NCBI GenBank assembly: GCA_947581805.1 | Contig: CANPVM010000001.1 | Location: 108,042-172,041 of the forward strand | Source of the DNA: an uncultured Clostridia bacterium | Lineage (GTDB): Bacteria; Bacillota; Clostridia; TANB77; CAG-508 | Length of the DNA: 64,000 bases | Direction: 5' to 3' | Part shown: one piece after another, positions 47,001-56,164 of the stretch | Numbering within the stretch: position 1 is the first letter of the stretch | How the letters are laid out: each line of letters opens with the position of its first letter | Program-made: the position numbers and the translations under genes | Notes under the pieces: model-generated | What the model was told of the DNA's origin: nothing | What the model saw: only the letters and a program-made list of their open reading frames with translations | The model's database searches: none

Positions 47001-50000
47001 TCTACTTTCGTATTATTAAAGTCATGTATTATTTGCTCTTTTTCTTCTTTTGAAAGCATATCAATATTGGCTATTTTTATATCATTTTCATTAATAACCG
47101 TTTGTAAAATATTAATATAATGTTTTGATAATCGAGTAATAAAATCTTGATTAAATAATTTACTGCAATATTCAAAACGAAGATTGAAACCATTATTCTC
47201 TGGTATTATTTCTAATGATAAATCGAATTTTGAAACATTGGTTTTTGGTGTATAAAGTTTCGATTTTGCTCCATCAAAATCGATGCTAACATTACCATTG
47301 TTTTGATAAATAAACATCGTATCAAAAAGTGGATTTCTGCTAGGATTCCTTTTTATTTCTAGTGCACTAACTAATTCATCAAAAGGATATGTTTGGTGTT
47401 CAAAGGCATTTAAACAATTATTTTTTATTTCTTTTGTAAAGTCATTAAATGACATAGAGGAATCTATTTTATTTCTTAGTGCAAGTGAATTTACAAACAT
47501 ACCAATAATATTGGTTAATTGAATGTTATCTCTACCTACAATTGGAGAGCCAACTACAATATCATTTTGTCCTGTATATTTATATAAAAGTATGTAATAT
47601 ACACTTAATAATAGCATATATGGTGTGATTCCCAAATTTCTTGATACTTGATTTAATTGAAAAGCCAAATCACTATTAATTTGTGTAAAAACATTATCTC
47701 CTTCAAAGCTTTGAACCGTAGGCCTTGTATAATCGGTAGGCATATTTAATAAAGGAATTTCATCCTTAAATTGTTCTACCCAAAATTCTTTATCTTGATT
47801 AAATGCTTCCGAGTTTAATTTGTTGCTTTCCCATACTGCAAAATCTTTATAACTAATCGTAAGCTCTGGTAAATTACTCTCATTATTATATAATTTGCAT
47901 AGTTCATCTATTAAAATAGATAGAGATGTACCATCACTTATAATATGATGCATATTAAGTAATAAGAAAGATTTTTCATTATTTATATTAATTAATTTTG
48001 CATTAAATAATGGTGCTTTATTTAAGTTAAATGGTTTTACAAAATCATGGAATAATGAATCAATATCATTCGTATCCACACTTTCATATTCTAATTTAAA
48101 ATCTACCTTATCTAATATTTTTTGCATGATATTACCATCTACTATTTCAAAATAGGTACGTAAAGATTCGTGTCTATTGATAAGAATATGAAAACATTGT
48201 TCTAACTTTTCTTTTTCTAGTATTTTATCTAAAATAATGCCACCTGCAATATTGTATAACAAAGAATGATTACTATCTAAATTAGAAGCATAGTACATTC
48301 TTTTTTGAGCAGAAGATACTGGATAGTATTCTTGTTGTTTTGTTTTTGGTATGCTCATTTGATTGGTATTAGATAATGAACCTATTAATTTAGCTAATTT
48401 TTTGATACTAGCATTTTCGAAAATGTCTTTGATTAGTATCTCAATATTAAAAGTATTATAAATCTCTGTTACTAATTTTATTGCAGTTAAAGAGTCTAAA
48501 CCTAAATCAAACAAATCATCTTGTATATTAATATTTTCTATATTCAATAATTTACCAATCATATGTATTAATGAAAGTTCTGTTTCATTACAATTTATTT
48601 GCGTATTATCAACGGATGTGGATAATACTATTTCTGGCAATTTGCTTTTATCTATTTTTCCGTTTAAAGTTAAAGGAAAAGAGTCTATAGGAATGATGTG
48701 GGAAGGTATCATATAATAAGGTAAATTATTAGATAAATTTTCATATATATCATCTACCTTAATATTTTCACTTGTAGTGATATAAGAACAAATGCTATCA
48801 ATATTATTTACTTTTTTTATTAAGGTATAAGAATTTGTAATGGCATTTATCTTTTTTAAAGTATTATTTATTTCGTTTAATTCAATTCTGTGTCCTTTGA
48901 ATTTTATTTGCGAGTCGTTTCTACCAATAAACGATAAAATTCCATTTTGTGTCCAATATGCCAAGTCTCCTGTTTTATAAATTGTAGTTGAACTTATTTT
49001 TTTGTCATAGATAAAAGATTGATTTGTTAGCTCTGTATTATTCAAATAACCTTTACTTACGTTATCACCACTAACACATAATTCCCCTATAGTACCTATT
49101 GGCAAAAAATTATTATTTTTATCTAAAATAAAGATGTTGCTATTAGATATAGGGTAACCTATTGGTACATTCTTATTATAATTGTCAGAATATTGATATT
49201 TATAAAATGTAGTGCAAATTGTTGTTTCCGTAGGCCCATAGCCATTTATGATTTCCATATTATGATTAATTTCTAAAAACTTATTTAAAGTAGAATTTTT
49301 TATGGCTTCCACTCCTACTAATAATTTGTTAATATAAACTGTTAATTGTTTTGAAATAATAAAATCAGCCACTTCATTTAGTATACTAGGTGGAATATAA
49401 AGAAAGGTTATCTTATTTTTATTTAATATCTCGCATAAAAGAGGGATACTTGTTAGTGTGTCTTCTGGATATAAAACTAATGTAGCACCGAATGCGAAAG
49501 GAGTAAAAATTTCACATACACTTACGTCAAATGAAATATTAGTCAAAGATAAGCAATTATCTTTATTTCCAAATTTATTATTAAAGCAATGATTAAAACT
49601 AAATAAGAAGTTTACTAGATTTTTATGTGTAACCATTACCCCTTTTGGATTTCCTGTTGAGCCTGATGTATAGATAACATATGCTAAACTATCACTTGAA
49701 ATAGGAACTTCTAAATTATCTTTGCTATATTTTGAATAATTGATATCATTAAAATTAAATGTTTTTGTAAAATCAATATGATAATTGGTATCGGTTATCA
49801 ATACACTTGATTTACTATTTTCCACAATGTAACTTATTCTATTGAACGGATAACTTGGGTTAATCGGTAAGTAGGCAGCTCCACATTTTAAAGTGGCTAA
49901 AATTGAAATAATAAATGAGATATTTTTATTCATACAAACACTTACAATATCATCCTTTTTAACGCCATTATCTTTTAAATAATATGCCAACTGATTTGCC

Positions 50001-51481
50001 TTTGCATTTAATTCTTGGTATGTTAAACTTTTATCTTTAAAAACAAGCGCAACGTGATTAGGGGTAAGTTTTACTTGCTCCTCAAATAATTGCACCATTG
50101 TCTGAGCTTTTGGATAATCCATTTTAGTTTGGTTAAATCCATGAATTAGTTTTTCTTTTTCCTCTAATGTTACAATTTCAATTTCAGAAATTTTGATTGT
50201 CTCATTATTTAAAACTTGTGAAATCATGTTCAAAATACGTTCATGTATTTGCTTCATTTCTTGTGCAGTATATTTTTCTGTTTTATAATCATATGCAATG
50301 TTAAGTTCATTGGTATCATTTAAATCAAAAATATGAATATCAATATCATCTGCCGTATTTTCATTGAAATGCCAAATAGACTCATGAGGAATCGTTTCCT
50401 GTTCCTTATTTATTTTGGTAATTTGGTATGAAACCATAATTTGGTATAATGCTGGCAAATTGCTTTGTTTTTTTCTTAAATCTTCTATTATATTTTGGTA
50501 AGAGTATTTTTGATGTCTTAACAATGACATAGAATTTGTCATAACTGAATTTAAAAACTCTTGAAAAGTCATGGAAGTATTAACATTAACTCTAAGAGGT
50601 AATGTATTAATAAACATTCCGGTTGTGTTTTTTTCTTTAAAATTGGTACGATTTAAAATAGGCGTACCAATGCAAATATCTTCTAAATTGGATACTCTGC
50701 TAATATAAATGGAAATGATTGCTGTTAAAAAGTTATATACAGAAACTTTTTTACTAGCGCAATATTCTTTGATACGTTTTAACAAGGTAGAAGGAATGGT
50801 TCGTTGCTCTCTTAGTGCTTTTGTAGAGTTACTTAAAGTAGCGTTTGTTTGAATACTTGGAATAGTAGCACTTTCTGGAATCGTTGAAAAAACTTCATTC
50901 CAATATAACTTATCTTTTTGATATTTATCACTTTTTTTGTACTCTTGTTCTGAGGCAATATAATTTGTATAAGAATATAAAGTAGCATCTTTTTCTTGGT
51001 ATTCTTCTTGTTTTAAATAAGAAGAATAAATTTCCATGATTTCATTTACCACAATGCCTAATGTCCAAGAATCTGCAATTAAATGGTGCATATTGACTAC
51101 AAAACCACCATGATTATCTGGAAAACGATATAGTACAAATCGAAATAAAAAACTATTATATAATTCAAATGGTTTTGCTGTTATTTTTCTTGCAAGTTCA
51201 GAAAGTTCTTTTTCTGAAGAAACATCTATTATTTCAATTTGAAAATCTTGGTAAGGTGCTATGTATTGCTTCACTTCTTGTTCTTCATTGGAAATCATAA
51301 TTCTACATCCATCATTTTGTTTGATGAGTTGTTTGATGGCTAAAATAAGTTGATTAAATTGTACCGGTTGTTCTATTGTTAAGGTTCCTGCAATATTGTT
51401 AATATTGGTTCCTTTATAATATTCTTCTGTTAAATATATTGATTGTTGAGGATTGGTTAAAGCATACAATTTCTTTTCCAT
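44075..51481 (-). CDS. Two-module nonribosomal peptide synthetase with terminal reductase
   Basis: 2468 residues; domain order C-A-T-C-A-T-R. C1 has MHHLIADSWTLG (HHxxxDS, a variant of the HHxxxDG motif) and C2 MHHIISDGTSLS. A1 shows YTSGSTGNPKGV, NGYGPTETTI and YKTGDLAYW; A2 shows YTSGSTGTPKGI, NGYGPSEITA and YKTGDIGKY. Carrier sites are DLGLDSLTAI and ELGADSLLAI. The C-terminal reductase (about 2125-2468) has LLGSNGFVGMHIL and the YVKSK catalytic pair. An N-terminal C domain implies acylation of the first residue; reductive release predicts an aldehyde, alcohol or cyclic imine/pyrazinone. Residue specificity is uncertain. The ATG at 51481 is 10 nt after AAAGGAG. Confidence 0.93.
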   Translation of the reverse strand: MEKKLYALTNPQQSIYLTEEYYKGTNINNIAGTLTIEQPVQFNQLILAIKQLIKQNDGCRIMISNEEQEVKQYIAPYQDFQIEIIDVSSEKELSELARKITAKPFELYNSFLFRFVLYRFPDNHGGFVVNMHHLIADSWTLGIVVNEIMEIYSSYLKQEEYQEKDATLYSYTNYIASEQEYKKSDKYQKDKLYWNEVFSTIPESATIPSIQTNATLSNSTKALREQRTIPSTLLKRIKEYCASKKVSVYNFLTAIISIYISRVSNLEDICIGTPILNRTNFKEKNTTGMFINTLPLRVNVNTSMTFQEFLNSVMTNSMSLLRHQKYSYQNIIEDLRKKQSNLPALYQIMVSYQITKINKEQETIPHESIWHFNENTADDIDIHIFDLNDTNELNIAYDYKTEKYTAQEMKQIHERILNMISQVLNNETIKISEIEIVTLEEKEKLIHGFNQTKMDYPKAQTMVQLFEEQVKLTPNHVALVFKDKSLTYQELNAKANQLAYYLKDNGVKKDDIVSVCMNKNISFIISILATLKCGAAYLPINPSYPFNRISYIVENSKSSVLITDTNYHIDFTKTFNFNDINYSKYSKDNLEVPISSDSLAYVIYTSGSTGNPKGVMVTHKNLVNFLFSFNHCFNNKFGNKDNCLSLTNISFDVSVCEIFTPFAFGATLVLYPEDTLTSIPLLCEILNKNKITFLYIPPSILNEVADFIISKQLTVYINKLLVGVEAIKNSTLNKFLEINHNMEIINGYGPTETTICTTFYKYQYSDNYNKNVPIGYPISNSNIFILDKNNNFLPIGTIGELCVSGDNVSKGYLNNTELTNQSFIYDKKISSTTIYKTGDLAYWTQNGILSFIGRNDSQIKFKGHRIELNEINNTLKKINAITNSYTLIKKVNNIDSICSYITTSENIKVDDIYENLSNNLPYYMIPSHIIPIDSFPLTLNGKIDKSKLPEIVLSTSVDNTQINCNETELSLIHMIGKLLNIENINIQDDLFDLGLDSLTAIKLVTEIYNTFNIEILIKDIFENASIKKLAKLIGSLSNTNQMSIPKTKQQEYYPVSSAQKRMYYASNLDSNHSLLYNIAGGIILDKILEKEKLEQCFHILINRHESLRTYFEIVDGNIMQKILDKVDFKLEYESVDTNDIDSLFHDFVKPFNLNKAPLFNAKLININNEKSFLLLNMHHIISDGTSLSILIDELCKLYNNESNLPELTISYKDFAVWESNKLNSEAFNQDKEFWVEQFKDEIPLLNMPTDYTRPTVQSFEGDNVFTQINSDLAFQLNQVSRNLGITPYMLLLSVYYILLYKYTGQNDIVVGSPIVGRDNIQLTNIIGMFVNSLALRNKIDSSMSFNDFTKEIKNNCLNAFEHQTYPFDELVSALEIKRNPSRNPLFDTMFIYQNNGNVSIDFDGAKSKLYTPKTNVSKFDLSLEIIPENNGFNLRFEYCSKLFNQDFITRLSKHYINILQTVINENDIKIANIDMLSKEEKEQIIHDFNNTKVDYPKTQTAIQLFEEQVKKEPDAIAVIFEEQKLTYRQLNEKANQLAHYLVENGVKNNDIIGIMLERSFEMIISMLAVLKANAAYMLIDVNLPENRILYMLNNANSTLLITASDIKNIDFDRKLFVDREKIDANHENNLNLNYNINNTFCIIYTSGSTGTPKGIELKNNGVVNLVLSYKLDLNTDICTNFISISTVAFDMFIVETFVPLLSGKTIILSNAEEQKIPTSISHLITKHQVDFILTTPSRMELLFMNDDTKKCLRNLKIMQLGGEIFTANLYDKLQECTNATIYNGYGPSEITACCSNKKVISKEVTIGKPNCNTQIYIVNTDLNLCPIGIEGEICISGSGLAKGYINNPTATAKAFVKNPFGEGLLYKTGDIGKYTSNGEIQYIGRKDFQIKLRGLRIELSEIEKQLLNIENIKNCVVIYKEEPNNNSYLKAFYTSEKEMDTSFIRTELSKHLPLYMVPKYIIKLDNMPITRNGKIDLKTLKEYKITDIETSNYVAPENEIQKLFCDTWEKLLHTKVGITDDIFELGADSLLAIKFKVELLSHNINVEYADIFKYPSVKELSEAKSITTNEQADSYDYTEINKILEKNNIKNSNNIVTNKTNNVLLLGSNGFVGMHILYEFIKKDNGTIYCIVRDKNNLSARTRILDALHFYCNSELDKFIDNRIIILKGDITKENFGLNTQIYNEIVNHVSIVINSSANVKHYGNFKNFEDINIGLTKKAIEFCEKYNKRFIQISTTSVSGEVNKNEKITFSENNLYIGQNLDNVYVKSKFEAERLILEHIAKGLKAQILRLGNITNRYSDGKFQINPNENAFVKRIQSFIKLGIIPDYLLNAQLEFTPVDLCALAIISIMQNYVPDFSVFHLYNNNYITMKDFIEILRKYNINLKTVNDKEFDKIIKDALQDEDKKDILSGIINELNSDNNLEIHSNINILSEFSRSLLYTIDFNWSKIDNDYIEKYIQYFKEIKFI

Positions 51482-51529
51482 ATAACCCATGCTCCTTTAT
51501 ACGTTTCATTCCATGTTTACTACAAAAAC

Positions 51530-51558
51530 AGTATATACTAATTGTTTTTAAAAATCAA
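51530..51558 (-). promoter_or_regulatory. Promoter of the NRPS operon
   Basis: Minus strand: TTGATT (51553-51558), 17-nt spacer, TATACT (51530-51535). The 51.5-51.6 kb spacer also serves the divergent acyl-CoA synthetase gene. Confidence 0.65.
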
Positions 51559-51632
51559 TTCAAATATTGCAAAAAAACTCCTTTTATTATAAAATGAAGT
51601 GGCAAAGTTAAAAATGAAAAAGGAGAAAAAAA

Positions 51633-53348
51633 ATGAAAAAAGAAAAAAGTAGAATTGTCTATCAAGCAGATAATATCAAAGACTTTAGAGAATTGCTTCA
51701 TAGAGCTTCTGAAAAGTATTCAGAAAATGTTGCTTATAAATATAAAAGAAAAAAAGGTGAAGATGTTGAATATGTTAGCAAAACTTACGGAGAGTTTAAA
51801 AACGATGTGGAAGCATTTTCTACTAAATTATTAGATATGGGCTTAGCTAGTAAAAAAGTAGTGGTTATTGGAAATAATCGCTATGAATGGTGTACTACTT
51901 ATTTAGCAGTTACAACAGGAGGTATGATTATTGTTCCATTAGATAAGGCTTTGCCTGCAAATGAGTTGAAATCTCTAATTTTAAGAAGTAAAGCAGAGGC
52001 TATTGTTTGTGAAGAAAAATATCTTGATTCTATTTTAGAACTAACGGATAGTAATTTAAAATATGTTATTAGTATGGAAAATACTACTCGCGAAAATGTA
52101 CTATGCTATAATGATTTATTATTACAAGGAGCAACTTTAAGAAAAGAAGGAAATAAGCTTTATGACGAAGTTACTATTGATGCAAATGCTGTGTCTATTT
52201 TACTTTTTACTTCTGGAACAACAAATATTTCGAAAGGTGTTCTTCTTTCTCAAAGTAATATTTGTAGTGATATTGTGGCTATTTCATCTTATGTAAAAAT
52301 GTATCCAACCGATACTTTACTTTCTTTTTTACCAATTCATCATACTTTTGAATGTACTATTACTTTCCTTTTTGGTATATATCATGGGGTAACAGTTGCC
52401 TTTTGTGATGGTTTAAAATATATTCAAAAGAATATGAATGAATACCATGTAAGCGTTTTTGTTGCTGTTCCTTTAGTGCTAGAAAATGTTTATAAGAAAA
52501 TTTGGAAGGGATTAGAAGAACAAGGCAAAAAAGGACTTATGAAAACAATGATAGTGATTACTAATGCACTTTCTAAAGTAAAAATAGATATAAGGAGAAA
52601 AGTGTTTAAACCTATTATTGATAAATTTGGTGGAAAATTAAGAGTTGTTTTTGTAGGTTCTGCTCCATTAGATAAGAAAATTATTAAAGGTTTTAATGAT
52701 TTTGGTGTTGAATTAATTCAAGGATATGGTTTAACGGAAACTTCTCCTGTTGTTTCAGCAGAAACAGATAAAGAAAAAAGACCTGGCTCGATTGGCCTTC
52801 CGCTTCCTAATTTTGAAGTAAAGATTGTAAATCCAGATGAAAATGGAGTTGGAGAGATTACAGTTAAGGGTTCAAGCGTTATGCTTGGTTACTATGAGAA
52901 TGAAGAGGAAACGAATAAATGCTTAAAAGATGGTTGGTTTTCTACAGGTGATTATGGCTATTTAGACAAAGATGGCTTCTTATATATTTGCGGTAGAAAG
53001 AATGATGTTATTGTTTTAAAGAATGGTAAGAATGTTTATCCTCAAGAATTAGAAATTCTTCTTAACCAATTACCAATGGTAGAAGAAAGTATGGTGTTTG
53101 CTCGTAATAAAGATTCTATGGATACTACTCTTTGTGCTAAGATTGTTTATAATGAGGAGAATATGCATAATTTGTATGGAGATAAAACTGCCGATGAGAA
53201 AAAAGAAATTATTTGGAAAGCTGTAAAAGAGGTTAACCAAACTTTGCCAGATGTGAAACATATTAAAGAGATTATTGTTACAACAGAGCCTCTTGCTAAG
53301 ACTACTACGCAAAAGGTTAAACGTTATGAGGAAATGAAGAAACAGTAA
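51633..53348 (+). CDS. Long-chain acyl-CoA (AMP-forming) synthetase
   Basis: 571 residues, ANL superfamily. Motifs: LLFTSGTTNISKGVLLSQ, IQGYGLTETSPVVSAE, FSTGDYGYLDKDG, ICGRKNDVIVLKNGKNVYP and the C-terminal lysine in LAKTTTQKVKRYE. It activates fatty acids and could supply the acyl group to the NRPS starter condensation domain encoded divergently 150 bp away; that link is inference. AAGGAG precedes the ATG. Confidence 0.9.
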   Translation: MKKEKSRIVYQADNIKDFRELLHRASEKYSENVAYKYKRKKGEDVEYVSKTYGEFKNDVEAFSTKLLDMGLASKKVVVIGNNRYEWCTTYLAVTTGGMIIVPLDKALPANELKSLILRSKAEAIVCEEKYLDSILELTDSNLKYVISMENTTRENVLCYNDLLLQGATLRKEGNKLYDEVTIDANAVSILLFTSGTTNISKGVLLSQSNICSDIVAISSYVKMYPTDTLLSFLPIHHTFECTITFLFGIYHGVTVAFCDGLKYIQKNMNEYHVSVFVAVPLVLENVYKKIWKGLEEQGKKGLMKTMIVITNALSKVKIDIRRKVFKPIIDKFGGKLRVVFVGSAPLDKKIIKGFNDFGVELIQGYGLTETSPVVSAETDKEKRPGSIGLPLPNFEVKIVNPDENGVGEITVKGSSVMLGYYENEEETNKCLKDGWFSTGDYGYLDKDGFLYICGRKNDVIVLKNGKNVYPQELEILLNQLPMVEESMVFARNKDSMDTTLCAKIVYNEENMHNLYGDKTADEKKEIIWKAVKEVNQTLPDVKHIKEIIVTTEPLAKTTTQKVKRYEEMKKQ

Positions 53349-53368
53349 TGTGGATAATAAATTATAAG

Positions 53369-53397
53369 ACAGGTAAAAAATTACCTGTCTTTTTTAT
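53369..53397. terminator. Bidirectional terminator
   Basis: GACAGGTAA/TTACCTGTC hairpin with T run, between the convergent acyl-CoA synthetase and GNAT genes. Confidence 0.88.
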
Positions 53398-53843
53398 AAA
53401 TCAAAATAATATATTTTTTCTCCATTATCTAGTTTTTCAAGAAACTTCGCATTCATCTTTTCATAATAGTTTTCTAATGTTGTTTTTAAATAAATTCTTT
53501 TTATTTTTCTTTTTTTCGCTTCTTTTAAAATTGCATCATTTAAAATTTTTGAATAATGATTTCCCCTATATTCTTCTTTTACATACATTGTAGCATACCA
53601 TGGAGACAAATTTTCTCTTTCTTTACAATCTTGTTCAAAAATAGAGACAAATCCTACTAATTCATTATTATTTAATAAAATTAATTTACAATAAAAAGGA
53701 TTATTAAAATTATTTTTTATTTTTTGAATTTTATTTTTTACCTTTTCTTCAAAATTTACTTTTTCTCCCCATTCACTTTGAGTTAATCTTGCAACTTCTT
53801 CTATATACTCTTGTCTATCTTTTAAATTTTGTATTTTTAACAC
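53394..53843 (-). CDS. GNAT-family N-acetyltransferase
   Basis: 149 residues. The acetyl-CoA-binding segment is MYVKEEYRGNHYSKILNDAI (R/Q-x2-G-x-G/A variant RGNHYS), followed by RIYLKTTLENYYEKMNAKFL. Substrate unknown. It lies 20 nt downstream of ispH and is probably in its operon. Confidence 0.82.
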   Translation of the reverse strand: MLKIQNLKDRQEYIEEVARLTQSEWGEKVNFEEKVKNKIQKIKNNFNNPFYCKLILLNNNELVGFVSIFEQDCKERENLSPWYATMYVKEEYRGNHYSKILNDAILKEAKKRKIKRIYLKTTLENYYEKMNAKFLEKLDNGEKIYYFDL

Positions 53844-53863
53844 TATTATTTCTCCTTAATATA

Positions 53864-54718
53864 TTACATTTTTATTGCATTTACAATTTCTATAATACTT
53901 TCTTGTGGTGTTGATGCTCCTGCCATAATTCCTATTCTCTTTTGCCTTTTTATTTCTTCTAAATTTAATTCTTGTACTGTTTCAACACAAATTGCATTTT
54001 TACAATTTTTATTTGCTATATCATATAATTTTTTGGTATTTGAACTATTTTTTCCACCAATAATAATCATATACTCTACTTCTTTTGCTATTTTTTCAGT
54101 TTCTTTCTGCCTTAATTCAGTTGCCTTACAAATTGTGTTTTCTATTACCAATTCAATGTTTTCTGCAATTTTATTTTTTATTATTTCTTCAATATTATGA
54201 AATTTTTCTAAACTATATGTTGTTTGTGAAATAACTAACAGTTTTTCGCTATTTGACTGCTCGAATTTTTTTAATGCCTCATATACTTCATTTTCTGTTT
54301 CTATTATAGTTGACTTTTTCCCACAATAACTTATTGTTCCAATGTTTTCTGGATGTTCCTTGCTTCCACATAAAAATATATAATATCCATTTTTACTATA
54401 TTTTTCTGCTATTTTATGAACTTTTAAAACATTTGGGCAAGTGTAATCCTTTATTTCTATATTGTTCTTTTTTGCCTCATTATAAATTTCTTTTTTTACT
54501 CCATGTGCTCTTATAATTGTATTGCCTTTTGCTAATTTTATATCTTCAATAAAAGTAATTCCTTCTTTTTCTAACATTTCAATTACTTGTTGGTTGTGAA
54601 CTATTTCTCCTAAACAGTAAATTGGTTCTTTTGTTTTTTCTATTTCACTTTTTGTTCCTTCTACTGCTCTTTTTACTCCATAGCAAAAGCCTGCTGTTTT
54701 TCCTACTATAATTTCCAT
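53864..54718 (-). CDS. ispH: 4-hydroxy-3-methylbut-2-enyl diphosphate reductase
   Basis: 284 residues. Last enzyme of the MEP isoprenoid pathway; uses a [4Fe-4S] cluster. The three cluster cysteines are in AGFCYGVKRAV, DYTCPNVLKVH and ENTICKATELRQ. The ATG at 54718 (MEIIVGKTAGF) follows AAAGGG; an open frame extends to 54760. No fused S1 domains as in some Clostridia. Confidence 0.93.
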   Translation of the reverse strand: MEIIVGKTAGFCYGVKRAVEGTKSEIEKTKEPIYCLGEIVHNQQVIEMLEKEGITFIEDIKLAKGNTIIRAHGVKKEIYNEAKKNNIEIKDYTCPNVLKVHKIAEKYSKNGYYIFLCGSKEHPENIGTISYCGKKSTIIETENEVYEALKKFEQSNSEKLLVISQTTYSLEKFHNIEEIIKNKIAENIELVIENTICKATELRQKETEKIAKEVEYMIIIGGKNSSNTKKLYDIANKNCKNAICVETVQELNLEEIKRQKRIGIMAGASTPQESIIEIVNAIKM

Positions 54719-55069
54719 ATTATTTCTACCCTTTCTTGCTTTTTTACTGTCTGTCATCATTTACTTTGTGTACTGGAAACACCTTGTTTTTTAGGATTTC
54801 TTTTATTACTTTTGGCATCAATGGATATTGCTCTATTTCATGTTATCATATTTTTCTAAAAAATTAAATAAATATTTTAACTATTAATACCATTTTTTAG
54901 TTTTTATTTACTCCTGTTTTCTATTTTTCTTATTTTTCTAGTTTTTTGCCGATTTTTGTTGCTTTTTATTTAAATTATTTATATAATGTCAGTAACCTTA
55001 GTTTATACTAAGTATAAATTTATTTTTATGTTATTTTGATACAAACGTTCTTTGGAAAGGAATGATTTT

Positions 55070-56122
55070 ATGAGGAAAGGAATGCAAAACGTGCAATCCA
55101 ACGGATACAAAATCATTGCAGTAGACGATGAAATGGGAATTGTGGATTCTCTTTCTATTTTTTTAAGACGCTCTGGTTATGATTTTACTGGTGTAACAGA
55201 CCCAATGGAGGCAATTGAACGTGTAAAAAATGAACATTTTGATATGATGATTCTAGACTTCATTATGACTCCTATTCATGGAGATGAAGTAGTAGAAGAA
55301 ATTAGAAAATTTGATAAAGATTTATATATTTTATTATTAACAGGACATAAAGATTTAGCTCCTCCATTAGATACAATTAGAAGACTTGATATTCAAGGTT
55401 ATTGTGAAAAAAGTGATAAATTTGACCAATTATTATTACTAATTGAATCTGGTATTAAATCTATTCATCAAATGAATGAAATCAAACGTATTAATGAGGA
55501 ACTTTCTAATACATATGAACAGTTAGAAAAAGCTTATTTAGAAAGTGTTGAAGTCCTAAGATACACAGTGGAAGCAAAAGACCCTTATACAAGAGGTCAT
55601 TCAGATAGAGTTTCTGAATATTCTGTTTTAATCGGAGAGAAATTAGGATTATCAGAAGAAGATTTGAAAACTCTTCGTATTGGTGGATTATTTCATGATA
55701 TTGGAAAAATTGGAATTCCTGATAGCATTCTTTTAAAAGAAGCAAAACTTACAGATGATGAGTATTCTCAGATTAAAAATCATCCTTCTATAGGCGCTCA
55801 TATTTTACAAAATGCAACTATTTTTAAAGATATGCTACCTATTGTAAAACATCATCATGAAAAATTTGATGGAACTGGTTACCCTGGAAGATTAAAAGGA
55901 GAAGAAATTCCTTTCATGGCACGTATTGCAGCTGTTGCCGATACTTTTGATGCTATGACTTCAAAAAGGTCTTATCGTGACCCCTTATCTTTAGATATTG
56001 TAAAAGCAGAAATTGAAAAATGTTCTGGCTCACAATTTGATCCAAATATTGCAAAAGTATTTCTAGATATTCTAAATAATGAATATGATAAAATTAAAGA
56101 AATACAAGAAAAATACATTTAA
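55070..56122 (+). CDS. Response regulator with HD-GYP domain
   Basis: 350 residues. N-terminal REC domain with phosphoacceptor Asp in MMILDFIMTPIHG and the conserved Lys in YCEKSDK. A coiled-coil linker (about 135-165) leads to an HD-GYP phosphodiesterase domain: YTRGHSDRVSEYS, FHDIGKIGIPD and HHEKFDGTGYPGRLKG. Degrades cyclic-di-GMP or related nucleotides on phosphorylation. The ATG at 55070 is 8 nt after GGAAAGGA. No kinase is adjacent. Confidence 0.9.
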   Translation: MRKGMQNVQSNGYKIIAVDDEMGIVDSLSIFLRRSGYDFTGVTDPMEAIERVKNEHFDMMILDFIMTPIHGDEVVEEIRKFDKDLYILLLTGHKDLAPPLDTIRRLDIQGYCEKSDKFDQLLLLIESGIKSIHQMNEIKRINEELSNTYEQLEKAYLESVEVLRYTVEAKDPYTRGHSDRVSEYSVLIGEKLGLSEEDLKTLRIGGLFHDIGKIGIPDSILLKEAKLTDDEYSQIKNHPSIGAHILQNATIFKDMLPIVKHHHEKFDGTGYPGRLKGEEIPFMARIAAVADTFDAMTSKRSYRDPLSLDIVKAEIEKCSGSQFDPNIAKVFLDILNNEYDKIKEIQEKYI

Positions 56123-56164
56123 TTTCTCTTATTAAAATAAAATTAAAAAAAGGGGGTTTTATTT

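Noticed and set aside
54770..54850. Minus-strand open stretch beginning MPKVIKEILKNKVF upstream of ispH
   Set aside because: Only about 25 codons, no ribosome-binding site and no recognisable family; not supported as a gene.
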